64,000 nt of DNA from Streptomyces sp. TSRI0281 (GCF_001905125.1 NZ_LWLE01000001.1:772880-836879), one strand, 5' to 3'; counted from the stretch's first letter, positions 29,890-40,057 are shown. Notes: a model not told the origin generated them from the sequence alone. Made by a program: numbers and translations.

Positions 29890-31475
29890 GACTTGCCTCC
29901 TGCGAGGAGCTTCTGCACGGCCGGGTCGGTGAGGCCGAGAAGGACGGCGGGCCAGAGTCCGGCGAGGACGGTGAGGGCGGCGAGCGGGGTCCAGGCGGCG
30001 TATTCGTACGTCTGGATGTCGGCGAGCTGCCGCGTGCTTCCGGGCTGCTGGGCCGGGGGGTGCTCCCCCATGCAGACGCGGCGTACGACGATGAGCATGT
30101 ACGCGGCGGTGAGCAGGGTGCCGAACGCGCCGATGGCCATGAAGGTGCGGAACGCGGGGCGGCTGAGGCCGTCGGCGGGATCGAAGGCGCCGAACAGAGT
30201 GAGCATTTCGCCCCAGAATCCGGCGAGTCCCGGCAGGCCCAGCGAGGCGACGGCGGCGAAGGCGAGGAGGGCCCCGAGGCGGGGGGCCCGGCCGTAGAGA
30301 GCGGCTCCGGTCGCACCGGCGAGGGTGTCGAGGTCGGCGGTGCCGTAACGGTCCTTGACCGCGCCGACCAGGAAGAAGAGCAGTCCGGTGATGAGGCCGT
30401 GGGCGATGTTGGCGAAGAGCGCGCCGTTGACACCGGTGGGGGTCATGGTCGCGATGCCGAGGAGGACGAACCCCATGTGGCCGACCGAGGAGTACGCGAT
30501 CAGGCGCTTGAGGTCGCCCTTGGCCCCGGGGCGGGCCAGCGCGAGGCAGGCGAGGGACCCGTAGACGATGCCGACGACCGCGAAGGCGGCGAGGTAGGGC
30601 GCGAAGGTGTGCATCCCGTCGGGGGTGATGGGGAGCAGGATGCGGACGAACCCGTACGTTCCCATCTTCAGCATGACGCCCGCGAGGAGGACGGAGCCGA
30701 CGGTCGGGGCGGCCGTGTGGGCGTCGGGGAGCCAGCTGTGCAGCGGCCACATCGGGGTCTTCACGGCGAGGCCGATGCCGATCGCCAGCACGGCGATGAC
30801 CTGCACGGACGAGGTGAGGCCACGGCCGTTGTCAGTGGCGAGTGCCACCATGTCGAAAGTGCCGCTCTTCAGTCCGATGAGGAGCAGGCCCAGCAGCATG
30901 ACGACCGAGCCGAGCAGTGTGTAGAGGATGAACTTCCAGGCGGCGGCCTGCTTCCGGTCGCCGCCCCAGCGGGCGATGAGGAAGTACATCGGGATGAGGA
31001 CCATCTCGAAGGCGAGGAAGAACAGCAGCAGGTCGAGGACGGCGAAGGTGGCGAGGGTGCCGGACTCCAGCACGAGGATCAGGGCGACGAACGCCTTCGG
31101 GGACGGGCCCGGGGGCATCTTGAAGTAGCTGTACACCGCGCAGAGGAAGGTCAGGAGCGCGGTGAGTACGAGAAGGGGGAGCGAGATGCCGTCGATGCCG
31201 AGATGGATGCGGACGTCGAGCGCCGGGATCCAGCTGATGTCGGTGGTGGCCTGCATCTTCGACGGGTGGTCATGGTCGAAGCCGACGGCCAGGACGATCG
31301 CGGCGATGAGGATGACGCCGGTGACGGTCACTCCGTGGCGGAGCACGGCCTGGTCGGGGTTCCTGCCGCGCAGTCCGGGCGGGGCGGGGAGAAGGGCCGC
31401 GGCGGCCCCGAGGAGCGGGCCGACGACGATGAACGCGAGAAGGAACTGCATCACGGATTCGCTGATATCGATCAC
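29886..31475 (-). CDS. nuoM: NADH-quinone oxidoreductase-type subunit M
   Basis: 529-residue antiporter-like membrane subunit from GTG 31475 (V/M-IDISESVMQFLLAF); ATG at 31451 is an alternative. Key residues are present: Glu in FFLAFEMVLIPMYFLI and Lys in VKTPMWPLHSWLPDAHTAAPT, and the HMGF and GLxGF segments follow. It starts 3 bases after the nuoL stop. Fourteen transmembrane helices are expected. Confidence 0.95.
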   Translation of the reverse strand: MIDISESVMQFLLAFIVVGPLLGAAAALLPAPPGLRGRNPDQAVLRHGVTVTGVILIAAIVLAVGFDHDHPSKMQATTDISWIPALDVRIHLGIDGISLPLLVLTALLTFLCAVYSYFKMPPGPSPKAFVALILVLESGTLATFAVLDLLLFFLAFEMVLIPMYFLIARWGGDRKQAAAWKFILYTLLGSVVMLLGLLLIGLKSGTFDMVALATDNGRGLTSSVQVIAVLAIGIGLAVKTPMWPLHSWLPDAHTAAPTVGSVLLAGVMLKMGTYGFVRILLPITPDGMHTFAPYLAAFAVVGIVYGSLACLALARPGAKGDLKRLIAYSSVGHMGFVLLGIATMTPTGVNGALFANIAHGLITGLLFFLVGAVKDRYGTADLDTLAGATGAALYGRAPRLGALLAFAAVASLGLPGLAGFWGEMLTLFGAFDPADGLSRPAFRTFMAIGAFGTLLTAAYMLIVVRRVCMGEHPPAQQPGSTRQLADIQTYEYAAWTPLAALTVLAGLWPAVLLGLTDPAVQKLLAGGKS

Positions 31476-31478
31476 GGC

Positions 31479-33479
31479 TCACGACCCGGCGTTGACGTTG
31501 GCAAAAACGACGGCGGCGATCGCCAGGACAAGGGAACCGGCGAGCAGTGCGCTGAGGTAGGTCTGCACGTTGCCGGTCTGGGCGCGGCGGACCGCGGTGC
31601 CGAGCCAGCGTGCGCCGGTGCCGGAGCCGCGTACGTAGGTGTCGACGACCTCGCGGTCCAGGAAGCGGACGACGCGGGCGGCGCCCAGTACGGGGCGGAC
31701 GAACAGGGCCGCGTACAGGGCGTCGAGGTGGAAGCCGGCGGCCGCGTGGCGGTGCAGCGGGCCGAGCAGCAGGCGGCCGGGGTCGGCGGGGTCGGGAGCG
31801 TCCCCGTGGTGGCCGTAGGCGGCGGTGTGCGCGGTCATCGCCTCGACTTCGACGAGGGCGGGTTCGGCGTCGGGGTGGGCGACGACGGCGCCCATCGGGG
31901 TACGGGCGGCGAGGGCCGTGGTGTGCCGCCAGGCGCCGTAGGTGACCAGTCCGCCGATGAGGCCGACGCCGGTGGAGAGCACGGCCGTGGCGAGGGAGGG
32001 GGTGAGGGCGTGGCCGTCGAACCAGTCGCCGATCGTGCCGACGGCGAGTCCGAAGGCGATGGTGGGGACGGCGAGGATCCACAGGACCGAGGTCATGGCG
32101 ACGGGCTGCCTGCCGTGCTCCGGGGCCTCGGCACCGCGGCCCCGGAAGGCGAGGAGCCACAGGCGCACGGCGTACGCGGCGGTGAGGACGGCGGCGACGA
32201 GTCCGGCGACGAGGATCGTCCAGCCCGCGGCGGCCGGGGCGACGTCGCGGTCGCCGAAGGCGGTGTGTTCGGCGGCGACGAGTACGGCTTCCTTGGAGAA
32301 GAAGCCGGCGAACGGCGGGATCGCCGCGAGGGCGAGGAGCGCGACGGTCATCGTCCAGTAGGCGTCCGGGATGCGCTTGGGGAGGCCGCTCATGCGGGAC
32401 ATGACGGCCAGTGAGTTCGTCCCGGCGGCGTGGATGACGACGCCCGCGGCAAGGAAGAGGACCGCTTTGAACGCACCGTGCGACAGGAGGTGGAAGACGG
32501 CGGCACCGCGGTCCCCGACGGCGAGGGCACCGGACATGTAGCCGAGCTGGCCGATGGTCGAGTAGGCGAGGACGCGCTTGATGTCGTCCTGGGCGAGGGC
32601 GGCGAGGCCCGAGCCGATCATCGTGACGGCGGCCATCACGGCGAGGACGACGAGGGCCGCGCCGGAGGCGGCGAAGACGGGGAGGAGCCGGGCCACGAAG
32701 TAGATACCGGCGGCGACCATCGTCGCGGCGTGGATGAGCGCGGAGACGGGCGTGGGACCGGCCATCGCGTCGGGCAGCCAGGTGTGCAGGGGGAACTGTG
32801 CGGACTTGCCCGCGACGCCCGCGAGAAGCAGCAGGGCGATGAGGGTGGGGTGGTCGAGACCGCCGTTCGCCACGGCGCCGAGGATTCCGGTGATCCGGAA
32901 GGTGCCGGTGTCGGCGGCGAGGGCGAACAGGCCGATGAGGAAGGGGACGTCGCCGAGCTTGGTGACCAGGAACGCCTTGAGGGAAGCGGCGCGTGCTTCG
33001 GGTGTCTCCCAGTAGTGGCCGACGAGGAAGTACGAGCAGATGCCCATGATCTCCCAGCCGACCAGGAGCACCATCAGGTCGCCGGAGTAGACGACGAGGA
33101 GCATCGCGGCGGTGAAGAGGGAGACGAGGGCCGCGTACGAGGGGTAGCGGGGGTCGTCGCGCAGGTAGGCCGTCGAGTAGATCTGCACACAGGTCGCGAC
33201 GAGGCCGACGAGGACGGCGACGAGGACGGCGAAGCCGTCGAGGTGCAGGGCGAGGTCGATGGGGACCGAGCCGGTGGGGGTCAGCTGGGTCGCGGCGTCG
33301 ATGGCCCGGCCGCCGCCCTGGCGGGCGGCGACGATGACGGCGATGACGGCCGCGGTGAGGGTGGGGAGGAGCGCGAGGGGGCGTACGTAACCGGGGGCGG
33401 TGCGGCCGAGGAGGAGGCCGGCGACCGCGCCAAGGAAGGGAAGGAGGGGGACGAGGGCGGCAAGCGTCGTGGTGGTCAC
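31479..33479 (-). CDS. nuoL: NADH-quinone oxidoreductase-type subunit L
   Basis: 666-residue distal antiporter-like subunit with the long lateral helix, from GTG 33479 ([22 protein letters not shown]). Conserved Glu in [20 protein letters not shown] and Lys in [35 protein letters not shown] are intact. [15 protein letters not shown] and the C-terminal amphipathic region are seen. GTGA overlap with nuoK. Confidence 0.96.
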   Translation of the reverse strand: MTTTTLAALVPLLPFLGAVAGLLLGRTAPGYVRPLALLPTLTAAVIAVIVAARQGGGRAIDAATQLTPTGSVPIDLALHLDGFAVLVAVLVGLVATCVQIYSTAYLRDDPRYPSYAALVSLFTAAMLLVVYSGDLMVLLVGWEIMGICSYFLVGHYWETPEARAASLKAFLVTKLGDVPFLIGLFALAADTGTFRITGILGAVANGGLDHPTLIALLLLAGVAGKSAQFPLHTWLPDAMAGPTPVSALIHAATMVAAGIYFVARLLPVFAASGAALVVLAVMAAVTMIGSGLAALAQDDIKRVLAYSTIGQLGYMSGALAVGDRGAAVFHLLSHGAFKAVLFLAAGVVIHAAGTNSLAVMSRMSGLPKRIPDAYWTMTVALLALAAIPPFAGFFSKEAVLVAAEHTAFGDRDVAPAAAGWTILVAGLVAAVLTAAYAVRLWLLAFRGRGAEAPEHGRQPVAMTSVLWILAVPTIAFGLAVGTIGDWFDGHALTPSLATAVLSTGVGLIGGLVTYGAWRHTTALAARTPMGAVVAHPDAEPALVEVEAMTAHTAAYGHHGDAPDPADPGRLLLGPLHRHAAAGFHLDALYAALFVRPVLGAARVVRFLDREVVDTYVRGSGTGARWLGTAVRRAQTGNVQTYLSALLAGSLVLAIAAVVFANVNAGS

Positions 33480-33901
33480 GCGGTGGCCTCTGCCTTCTTT
33501 GCCTTCCCTGCCGGAGCAGTGGCCTGGTCTGCGTCTTCGGTACCCGCGTCGGCGCTTGTGCCGGTGCCGTCGTCGGGGAGTGATTCGGCGGCGTCGGTCT
33601 CGGCGGTGTCGCGGAGGCGGTCGACGTCGGAGCTGCCGCGGTTGCGGTAGACGGCGAGGACGATCGCCAGGCCGATGCCGATCTCGGCCGCGGCGATGGC
33701 GATGGTGAAGAGGGTGAGGGCCTGGCCGGAGTGCAGGGCGTCGCGGAGCCAGACGTCGAAGGCGACGAGGTTGAGGTTGACGGCGTTGAGCATCAGCTCG
33801 ACGGACATCAGGACGAGGATCGCGTTGCGGCGGGCGAGTACTCCGTACAGCCCGGTGCAGAAGAGGAGGACGGCGAGCACGGCGGGATAGGCGAGGTGCA
33901 T
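33476..33901 (-). CDS. nuoK: NADH-quinone oxidoreductase-type subunit K
   Basis: 141 residues from ATG 33901. Three transmembrane helices carry the two conserved membrane glutamates: [17 protein letters not shown] and [20 protein letters not shown]. The family is about 100 residues; the extra 40 are an Asp/Ala/Thr-rich C-terminal tail. Start overlaps the nuoJ stop (TGATG). Confidence 0.95.
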   Translation of the reverse strand: MHLAYPAVLAVLLFCTGLYGVLARRNAILVLMSVELMLNAVNLNLVAFDVWLRDALHSGQALTLFTIAIAAAEIGIGLAIVLAVYRNRGSSDVDRLRDTAETDAAESLPDDGTGTSADAGTEDADQATAPAGKAKKAEATA

Positions 33902-34602
33902 CAGCTCTTGTCCTCTCGGCTCCTGGTCGACGGCCGGTTCTTCGCGGGCGGCCCGCTCTGCGCGGGCTTTCCGGCCTGCGCGGGCTTTCCGGCCTGCGGG
34001 GACTTTCCGGCCTGCGCGGACTTCCCGGCCTGCGCGGGCGGCTGGTTCTTGCGGGACAGGACGATCGCCCCGACCAGGGCCGCGAGCAGCAGGACCGACA
34101 GTGCTTCGAACGGCAGCACCCAGTGCCGGAAGAGGAACTCGCCCGTCGCTTCGGTGGAGCCCCGGGCCGGTCCGTCCAGGTCGATCCAGGTGGTGCGGAA
34201 GGCGTCCACGACGACCCAGACGAGGGCCGCCGCGGCGGCCGCGGCCACACCGAGCGCGATCCACCGGTTGCCGGAGTCGGCGTCGGGGGAACGGCCGATG
34301 GGCGCTCTGGTGAGCATCAGTCCGAAGAGGAGGAGGACGACGACGGAACCCACGTAGATCAGGACCTGGACCCAGGCGATGAACTCCGCGGTGAGCAGGA
34401 GGTATTCGACGGCGAGTCCGCCGAGCGCCACGACCAGCCAGAGGGCGGCATGCACCAGCTGCTTGGTCGTGACGGTGATGAGCGCCGCGCCGAAGGTGGC
34501 GAGGCCGACCAGGAGGAAGGCGATCTCGACACCGGTCGGGGAGAGGAAACCGGGGTGGCCCGCGGCGGTGGTGAGAGCGGTGGTCGTGGCGGCGAGGGTC
34601 AC
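33901..34602 (-). CDS. nuoJ: NADH-quinone oxidoreductase-type subunit J with repetitive tail
   Basis: 233 residues from GTG 34602 ([17 protein letters not shown]). Five hydrophobic helices include the pi-bulge helix region [24 protein letters not shown]. The C-terminal ~45 residues are a hydrophilic repeat of QAGKS/QAGKP units, coded by tandem DNA repeats at about 33950-34050. GTGA overlap with nuoI. Confidence 0.95.
   Translation of the reverse strand: MTLAATTTALTTAAGHPGFLSPTGVEIAFLLVGLATFGAALITVTTKQLVHAALWLVVALGGLAVEYLLLTAEFIAWVQVLIYVGSVVVLLLFGLMLTRAPIGRSPDADSGNRWIALGVAAAAAAALVWVVVDAFRTTWIDLDGPARGSTEATGEFLFRHWVLPFEALSVLLLAALVGAIVLSRKNQPPAQAGKSAQAGKSPQAGKPAQAGKPAQSGPPAKNRPSTRSREDKS
33950..34045. 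repeat. tandem repeat encoding the NuoJ tail
   Basis: About five copies of an 18-base unit (GCGGGCTTTCCGGCCTGC and variants) encode the QAGKP/QAGKS repeats. The period is a multiple of 3, so copy-number change would keep the frame. Confidence 0.8.
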
Positions 34603-35222
34603 TGGTCCCCCTCCTGCGTCGGTGGCTGCTCAGCGTCGCGCGCTTCCTGGGCCGCCCGGGCTTCCTGCGCCTCCCGTGCTTCCTGGGCGCGTTGGGCGCT
34701 CTGCGCCTCCAGCTTCTCCGCGGTCTTGCGGGCCGCCGCGATCTCCTTCGGCTCCTCGGCCCCCGGGTCGAGCGCGGGCGGCTCCGGCACGGTCCACATC
34801 CACTCGCGGAGCTTGTCCCGCTCGTGGGTGAGTTCGTGGATGTCCGTCTCGGCGTACTCGAACTCCGGTGACCAGAACAGCGCGTCGAAAGGGCAGACCT
34901 CGATGCAAATACCGCAGTACATACAGAGCGAGAAGTCGATCGCGAAGCGGTCCAGGACGTTGCGGCTGCGTTCGCGGCCTCCCGGGGCCGCGGCGGGCAC
35001 CGTCTCCTTGTGGGAGTCGATGTAGATGCACCAGTCGGGGCACTCACGGGCGCAGAGCATGCAGACCGTGCAGTTCTCCTCGAACAGGCCGATGACGCCG
35101 CGGCTGCGGGGCGGCAGGTCGGGCTGTACATCCGGGTACTGCGCGGTGACGGTCTTCTTCGTCATCGTGCGCAGAGTCACGGCGAGGCCCTTGGCCAGGC
35201 CGGAGCCAGGGATCGGAGGCAC
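34599..35222 (-). CDS. nuoI: NADH-quinone oxidoreductase-type subunit I (two 4Fe-4S clusters)
   Basis: 207 residues from GTG 35222-35220 ([21 protein letters not shown]). Two ferredoxin motifs are intact: [12 protein letters not shown] and [12 protein letters not shown], for clusters N6a and N6b. The C-terminal ~60 residues form an Ala/Glu/Gln/Arg-rich predicted coiled coil ([20 protein letters not shown]) not found in standard NuoI; it might bind a partner in place of missing subunits. Start overlaps the nuoH stop by one base; end overlaps nuoJ. Confidence 0.96.
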   Translation of the reverse strand: MPPIPGSGLAKGLAVTLRTMTKKTVTAQYPDVQPDLPPRSRGVIGLFEENCTVCMLCARECPDWCIYIDSHKETVPAAAPGGRERSRNVLDRFAIDFSLCMYCGICIEVCPFDALFWSPEFEYAETDIHELTHERDKLREWMWTVPEPPALDPGAEEPKEIAAARKTAEKLEAQSAQRAQEAREAQEARAAQEARDAEQPPTQEGDQ

Positions 35223-36190
35223 TAGTTGATCGCCACCTTCACGATGCCGGTGAGCGCGATCTGCGCGAGAGCGAGCGGAATGAGCGTGGTCCAGGCGAGC
35301 TTCTGCAGCTGATCCTCGCGCAGCCGGGGATAGCTGACGCGCAGCCAGATGACGACGAACGCGAGGATGCCGGTCTTGAGGAGGGTCCAGACCCAGCCGA
35401 GTCCGTCGGCCCCGAGCGGTCCGTGCCAGCCGCCGAGGAACAGGACGGTGGTCAGGGCGCCCAGGACGACGATGCCCGCGTACTCGGCCAGGAGGAACAG
35501 CGCGAAGCGCAGACCGGTGTACTCGGTGTACGCGCCGAAGATGATCTCGGAATCGGCGACGGGCATGTCGAACGGGGGGCGCTGGAGTTCGGCGAGTCCG
35601 GCCACGAAGAAGACCAGGGCTCCGACGATCTGCCAGGGCAGCCACCACCACTCGAAGGCGTTGAGGATGCCGGGGAGCGAGACGGTGCCCGCCGCCATGG
35701 CCACGGAGGCGGCGGCGAGGAGCATCGGCAGTTCGTACGCGAGCAGCTGGGCGGCGGTACGCAACCCGCCGAGCAGCGAGTACTTGTTGGCCGACGCCCA
35801 TCCGGCCATCAGCGAGCCGAGCACGCCGATGCCCATCACGGCGAGTACGAAGAAGATGCCCGCGTCGACGACCTGGCCGACCGCGCCCTCACCGGGGCCG
35901 ATCGGGATGGCGACGAGGACGAGGAGGTACGGGAGGAGCGCGACGGCGGGCGCGAGCTGGAAGACGCGGCGGTCGGCCGCCGCCGGGACCACGTCCTCCT
36001 TCTGCGCGAACTTCACCCCGTCCGCGACGAGCTGGGCCCAGCCGTGGAAGCCGCCCGCGTACATGGGGCCGAGGCGGCCCTGCATATGGGCCATCACCTT
36101 GTGCTCGGTCTGGCCCACGACGAGTGGGACGACCATGAACACGGCGAAGACGATGACGAGCCGGAGGGCGACGTCGAGTACGTCGTTCAC
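35222..36190 (-). CDS. nuoH: NADH-quinone oxidoreductase-type subunit H with altered quinone loop
   Basis: 322-residue membrane subunit that forms the quinone chamber, from GTG 36190. The usual motif in this family is PFDLPEAExE; here residues 206-215 read [10 protein letters not shown], so the first Glu is Val and the second is Asp. [16 protein letters not shown] follows normally. The N-terminal [25 protein letters not shown] segment is good. GTGA overlap with nuoC. The changed acidic loop may mean a different quinone or coupling. Confidence 0.96.
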   Translation of the reverse strand: MNDVLDVALRLVIVFAVFMVVPLVVGQTEHKVMAHMQGRLGPMYAGGFHGWAQLVADGVKFAQKEDVVPAAADRRVFQLAPAVALLPYLLVLVAIPIGPGEGAVGQVVDAGIFFVLAVMGIGVLGSLMAGWASANKYSLLGGLRTAAQLLAYELPMLLAAASVAMAAGTVSLPGILNAFEWWWLPWQIVGALVFFVAGLAELQRPPFDMPVADSEIIFGAYTEYTGLRFALFLLAEYAGIVVLGALTTVLFLGGWHGPLGADGLGWVWTLLKTGILAFVVIWLRVSYPRLREDQLQKLAWTTLIPLALAQIALTGIVKVAIN

Positions 36191-37512
36191 GCGGTATCGC
36201 CTCCGGCAGGACGGTCGGGTCGGGTATCGGCGTCGGTGCCGGCGTCGGGGTCGGTGGCCCGCTCGGGGGTATCGGCCGACTCGGCCTCGGCGTCAGTGAC
36301 CCGCTCGGGGGCGGCGGTGGAGTCCGTGGGCGCGGCAGGGTCGAACGCGGGGCGGGCATCGTGCCAGGGAGCGTCCGTGCTGCGGGGCGGTCGCGGTGAG
36401 CGCTGGGACTCGGGGGCGGGCTCGGGCGCCGGTGCGCTCGCCGTGCTGTCCGGGTCCGGTACCGGCTCCGGCTTCGGCGCCGACGCGGGTGCCGGTGCAG
36501 GTGCCGGTGCGGGCGGGCCCGGCTCCGGCTCCGGCGCGGGTGCCGGCGGCGTGGTCTCGCGCTGCTGGCTCGCCGAGCCCTCGGACACGCTGCGCGAACG
36601 CCTCGGCCGGGCGGCGGCCGGGGTCGGGGGCTCCGCGGGCGTGCCCGTCGGGTCGGCCGCACCGGGCGCGTCCGGCGTCGTGCGCTGACCCGCCGAGCCC
36701 TCGCTCACGCTGCGGGCGCGGCGCACCGGGCGGTCGCCGCCCGCGGCGCGGGCGCCTCGGGCCGGGCGGGCCGGGGCATCCGGGAGCGTGCCCTTCAGCG
36801 GACCCCATTCGTTCGGGTCGGGGACGCCGGGCGGCAGCATGGTGCGGCGCTTGGGGCCGCCGTGCTCCGACTCGCCCGGCTCCTTGGCGCCCGGCCACGC
36901 CTTGGCGACCCGGGCGGCCAGGACGAAGTCCTTGCGCAGCGGGTGGCCCTCGAAGCCTTCGGGCAGCAGGAGCGGAACGAGGTGCGGATGGCCCTCGAAG
37001 GCGACGCCGAACATCTCGTGGGTCTCGCGCTCGTGCCAGGCGGCACCCGCGTAGACGTCGATGGCGCTGGGCAGCGTGGCGGCCTCGTGCGGGACGGTCG
37101 TACGGACCAGGAGGCGCCGGACCGTACCGGCTCGCAGGGCGGCGACGTGGGCGCAGACGCGGAAGCCGATGCCCGGTTCGTCGACGGCGCTGAGCCAGTC
37201 GAAGTAGCCGCAGCCCAGCCGGTCGCGGGCCGTTTCGAGGGCGCCGATCCAGTTGGTGGCGGGGACGTCGACGGTCAGCAGGTCGTAGGCGCGCCCGGCC
37301 GTGGCGTCCGCGCCGAAGATCTCGGTGACGGCGTCCGGCAACCGGTCGTACGCGTCCTCGGCCGCGGTCGGGACCGAAGCGGTGGAAGAGCCCGGGGCAG
37401 GGGAAGAGCCCGGAGCGGGGGAAGAGCCCGGGGCGGAGTCGGGAGCCGGGGCCGCGCCGGAGTCGGGAGCGGGTTCGGGAGTGCCCTCGGGAGTCGCGTC
37501 GGGAGTGGTCAC
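36187..37512 (-). CDS. nuoC: NADH-quinone oxidoreductase-type subunit C with long low-complexity C-terminus
   Basis: 441 residues from GTG 37512. Residues ~50-210 form the 30-kDa subunit domain with the signature [38 protein letters not shown]. The N-terminal ~45 residues are Pro/Ala/Ser-rich. The C-terminal ~200 are a disordered Pro/Ala/Glu tail containing two copies of a RSVSEGSA motif and acidic repeats. There is no NuoD fusion. Standard NuoC is near 200 residues, so more than half is extra. Coupled to nuoB and nuoH by GTGA overlaps. Confidence 0.94.
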   Translation of the reverse strand: MTTPDATPEGTPEPAPDSGAAPAPDSAPGSSPAPGSSPAPGSSTASVPTAAEDAYDRLPDAVTEIFGADATAGRAYDLLTVDVPATNWIGALETARDRLGCGYFDWLSAVDEPGIGFRVCAHVAALRAGTVRRLLVRTTVPHEAATLPSAIDVYAGAAWHERETHEMFGVAFEGHPHLVPLLLPEGFEGHPLRKDFVLAARVAKAWPGAKEPGESEHGGPKRRTMLPPGVPDPNEWGPLKGTLPDAPARPARGARAAGGDRPVRRARSVSEGSAGQRTTPDAPGAADPTGTPAEPPTPAAARPRRSRSVSEGSASQQRETTPPAPAPEPEPGPPAPAPAPAPASAPKPEPVPDPDSTASAPAPEPAPESQRSPRPPRSTDAPWHDARPAFDPAAPTDSTAAPERVTDAEAESADTPERATDPDAGTDADTRPDRPAGGDTA

Positions 37513-38198
37513 TTCTGCCCCTCTCCCGGCGCGGTGGGGCCCGCGACCAGTCCGCTGCGCAGGGCGGCGGTGGACGGGCGGCCGGGGCCGTCGCCCTCGG
37601 GCGCGTACCGCTCGGCGAGCGACTCGCGGGCGATCTTCTCCTGGAGCTTCAGGATGCCCTGGAGCAGCGCTTCGGGCCGGGGCGGGCAGCCGGGTACGTA
37701 CACATCGACCGGGATGATCTGGTCGACGCCCTTCGTGACGGAGTACGAGTCCCAGTAGGGGCCGCCGCAGTTGGAGCAGGCGCCGAAGGAGATGACGTAC
37801 TTCGGCTCGGGCATCTGTTCGTAGAGGCGCTTCACGGCCGGGGCCATCTTGTCCGTCACCGTGCCGGAAACGATCATGAGGTCGGCCTGCCGGGGGCCCG
37901 GCGCGAACGGGATCACTCCGAGCCGGATGAAGTCGTGGCGGGCCATGGAGGCGGCGATGAACTCGATGGCGCAGCAGGCTAGTCCGAAGTTGAAGACCCA
38001 GAGGCTGTAGCGGCGGCCCCAGTTGAGGACCACCTTCATCGGTTCGGGAGCGAGCCGGGAGAGCACACCGAGCCGCTTCGGCTCCGGCAGCGCGACCGGT
38101 TGCGGCGCGAGGCCGGGCTGCGGCGCGACCGGCTGGGGCGCGAGGCCGGGCTGCGGCTCGGGCTGCGGTTCGGGAGTCGGCCGGCTCGTCACGCCCAT
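37509..38198 (-). CDS. nuoB: NADH-quinone oxidoreductase-type subunit B (cluster N2)
   Basis: 229 residues from ATG 38198 ([12 protein letters not shown]); GTG at 38192, giving the GTGA overlap typical of this operon, is an alternative. Cluster N2 cysteines are complete: tandem CC in GLACCAIEF, Cys in [11 protein letters not shown], and Cys in [12 protein letters not shown]. An extra Cys sits in GACSNCGG. The N-terminus has repeated QPGLAPQPV units. It overlaps nuoA by 10 bases. Confidence 0.95.
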   Translation of the reverse strand: MGVTSRPTPEPQPEPQPGLAPQPVAPQPGLAPQPVALPEPKRLGVLSRLAPEPMKVVLNWGRRYSLWVFNFGLACCAIEFIAASMARHDFIRLGVIPFAPGPRQADLMIVSGTVTDKMAPAVKRLYEQMPEPKYVISFGACSNCGGPYWDSYSVTKGVDQIIPVDVYVPGCPPRPEALLQGILKLQEKIARESLAERYAPEGDGPGRPSTAALRSGLVAGPTAPGEGQK

Positions 38199-38584
38199 TC
38201 GAGGACGCCCTTCTTCCATGCGTAGAGCAGTCCCACGGCCAGGAAGCCGAGGAAAATGAACATTTCCACCAGCGTCGTCGCGCCGTATCCGGGTGCCGCG
38301 AATACCGTCGCCCAGGGAAAGAGAAAGATCGAGTCGACGGCGAAGATCACGTACAGGAAGGCATAGACGTAATAGCGCACCTGCGTGTGCGCCCACCCCT
38401 CCCCGACGGGGTCCACCCCGCACTCGTAGGTGAGGAGTTTCTCCGGCGTCGGGACCACGGGCCTGAGCAGTCGGCCGGCCCCGAAGGCGACGGCGACGAA
38501 CAGCACGCCGATCAGGGCGAGCAGTCCGACCACTGAATAGCTCCGGAAGTACTCCGACGCGAGAACGGTCGATTCGGTTTCCAC
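38189..38584 (-). CDS. nuoA: NADH-quinone oxidoreductase-type subunit A, first gene of the partial nuo operon
   Basis: 131-residue small membrane subunit from GTG 38584-38582 ([18 protein letters not shown]) behind GAGGGG. Three transmembrane helices and the conserved loop [40 protein letters not shown] are present, including the Cys of the active/deactive loop. It is the first of ten genes; the promoter candidate at 38639-38666 lies directly upstream, facing the divergent histidine kinase gene. Confidence 0.95.
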   Translation of the reverse strand: METESTVLASEYFRSYSVVGLLALIGVLFVAVAFGAGRLLRPVVPTPEKLLTYECGVDPVGEGWAHTQVRYYVYAFLYVIFAVDSIFLFPWATVFAAPGYGATTLVEMFIFLGFLAVGLLYAWKKGVLEWA

Positions 38585-38638
38585 GTCCGCCCCTCGCTCC
38601 CTCGCACACGCCTGTCCGGCCCCATCTGTACGCACGGG

Positions 38639-38666
38639 AGTCTAGGCCCTGTTAAAGAAGTGGTAA
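38639..38666 (-). promoter_or_regulatory. promoter candidate for the partial nuo operon
   Basis: TTACCA (38666-38661) and TAGACT (38644-38639) on the minus strand, 16-base spacing, about 55 bases before nuoA. Only moderately close to consensus. Confidence 0.4.
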
Positions 38667-38759
38667 GCAGCCGCGTCGGGCGACAGGTGGGGTTATCCCT
38701 ACTTCGTCCCACCCACGTACCCCATGGCGTGCGCGGGTCCGGCCCGGCAGGGTGGTGGC

Positions 38760-39947
38760 ATGACCATGAGCCCCCCTGTGCCGGACACCGACCGGCCGCC
38801 GCCCGCGCGTTTCGCCTTCGACCGGTGGACCTGGAAGGAGATCGCGTATCTCCTGACCAACCTGCCCATGGCGATTGTCGGCTTTGTTTACACCATGTTC
38901 ATGCTCGGTGTCGGCATGGGGCTTTCCATCACGGTGATCGGTCTGCCGCTGCTCGTCCTCGGGCTGCACGGCGCGCGGCTGCTCGGCCGGGCGGAGCGGG
39001 GTCTGGCGCGGTCGCTGCTCGGGCTGCACATCGACGAGCCGAGCCCGCTCGCACGCGGCCGCCGGGAGGAGGGGTTCCTGCCCTGGCTGTGGTCGGGGCT
39101 GAAGGATCCGGTGGCCTGGCGGACGTTGCTGTTCTCGTTCATCCGGCTGCCGTGGGGCGTCGTGACGTTCACGGTGACGCTGGCGGGCCTGTTCGTGCTC
39201 TGGCCGGTGCTCCCGTTCATCGTGCGGACCCTGGCCAACGCGGACCGGGCGATGGTGCGGGGGCTGCTCTCGCCCTCGGACGAGCTGGAGCGCAGGATCG
39301 CGGAGCTGGAGTCGGACCGGGGCGTGGTCGTGGACACCGCGGCAGCCGACCTGCGCCGCATCGAACGCGACCTCCACGACGGCGCACAGGCCCGCCTCGT
39401 CGCCCTCGCCATGGGCCTCGGCCTGGCGAAGGAGAAGCTGACCGACGACCCCGAGGCCGCCGCCCGCATGGTCGACGAGGCCCACGGCGAGGTCAAGGTC
39501 GCCCTCCAGGAACTGCGCGACCTCGCCCGCGGCATCCACCCCGCGATCCTCACCGACCGCGGACTCGACGCCGCGCTCTCCGCCATCGCCTCCCGCTGCA
39601 CCGTGCCCGTGAAGGTGTCGGTGGACCTGGATTCCCGGCCCGCCCAGGCCATCGAGGGCAGCGCGTACTTCACGGTCTCGGAGCTCCTGCAGAACGTCAG
39701 CAAGCACAGCGGGGCCCGTTCGGCGTCCGTCGATGTGTGGCGCTCCAGCGACCGGCTGCTGATCCAGGTGCGGGACGACGGGTCCGGCGGTGCGCGGATG
39801 GACGGCGGTACGGGCATGGCGGGTCTCGCGGAACGGCTGGGGGCGGTGGACGGCCTGTTCGTCCTGGACTCTCCGGTGGGCGGGCCGACGACCGTCACCG
39901 CGGAGCTGCCCTGGCGCGACCGTACGGAGCCGGCGAAGGGGCCCTGA
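38760..39947 (+). CDS. sensor histidine kinase 1 (NarL-type, membrane sensor domain)
   Basis: 395 residues from ATG 38760. Residues ~25-160 are a putative sensor domain with four hydrophobic segments. Then a dimerisation/phosphoacceptor helix with RRIERDLHDGAQARLVALAM (phospho-His at 206) and an ATPase domain with SELLQNVSKHSG (N-box) and GTGMAGLAERL (G-box). It partners the LuxR-type regulator at 42235. A 405-base segment is about 95% identical to the second kinase gene. The final residues RTEPAKGP are coded by the first unit of a downstream tandem repeat. It diverges from the nuo operon. Confidence 0.94.
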   Translation: MTMSPPVPDTDRPPPARFAFDRWTWKEIAYLLTNLPMAIVGFVYTMFMLGVGMGLSITVIGLPLLVLGLHGARLLGRAERGLARSLLGLHIDEPSPLARGRREEGFLPWLWSGLKDPVAWRTLLFSFIRLPWGVVTFTVTLAGLFVLWPVLPFIVRTLANADRAMVRGLLSPSDELERRIAELESDRGVVVDTAAADLRRIERDLHDGAQARLVALAMGLGLAKEKLTDDPEAAARMVDEAHGEVKVALQELRDLARGIHPAILTDRGLDAALSAIASRCTVPVKVSVDLDSRPAQAIEGSAYFTVSELLQNVSKHSGARSASVDVWRSSDRLLIQVRDDGSGGARMDGGTGMAGLAERLGAVDGLFVLDSPVGGPTTVTAELPWRDRTEPAKGP

Positions 39948-40057
39948 CGCCCGCCGACCGTACGGAGCCGGCGAAGGCGCCCTGACGCCCGCGACCGTAC
40001 GGAGCCGGCGAAGGCGCCCTGACGCCCGCGACCGTACGGAGCCGGCGAAGGGGCGCC
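39918..40057. repeat. 37-bp tandem repeat at the 3' end of histidine kinase 1
   Basis: Copies begin at 39918, 39956, 39993 and 40030 (last one partial), each starting GACCGTACGGAGCCGGCGAAG. The first includes the kinase's last codons and stop. The core CCGTACGGAGCC recurs at 53358-53509. Confidence 0.9.

Noticed and set aside
28207..30750. Apparent 847-residue NuoN with long N-terminal extension
   Set aside because: The extension is nuoM read out of frame; the GTG at 29889 with GGAGG and GTGA overlap is the true start.
29604..32414. 936-codon plus-strand frame opposite nuoM/nuoL
   Set aside because: Antisense shadow; Gly/Glu/Asp/Arg-rich low complexity and no start signal.
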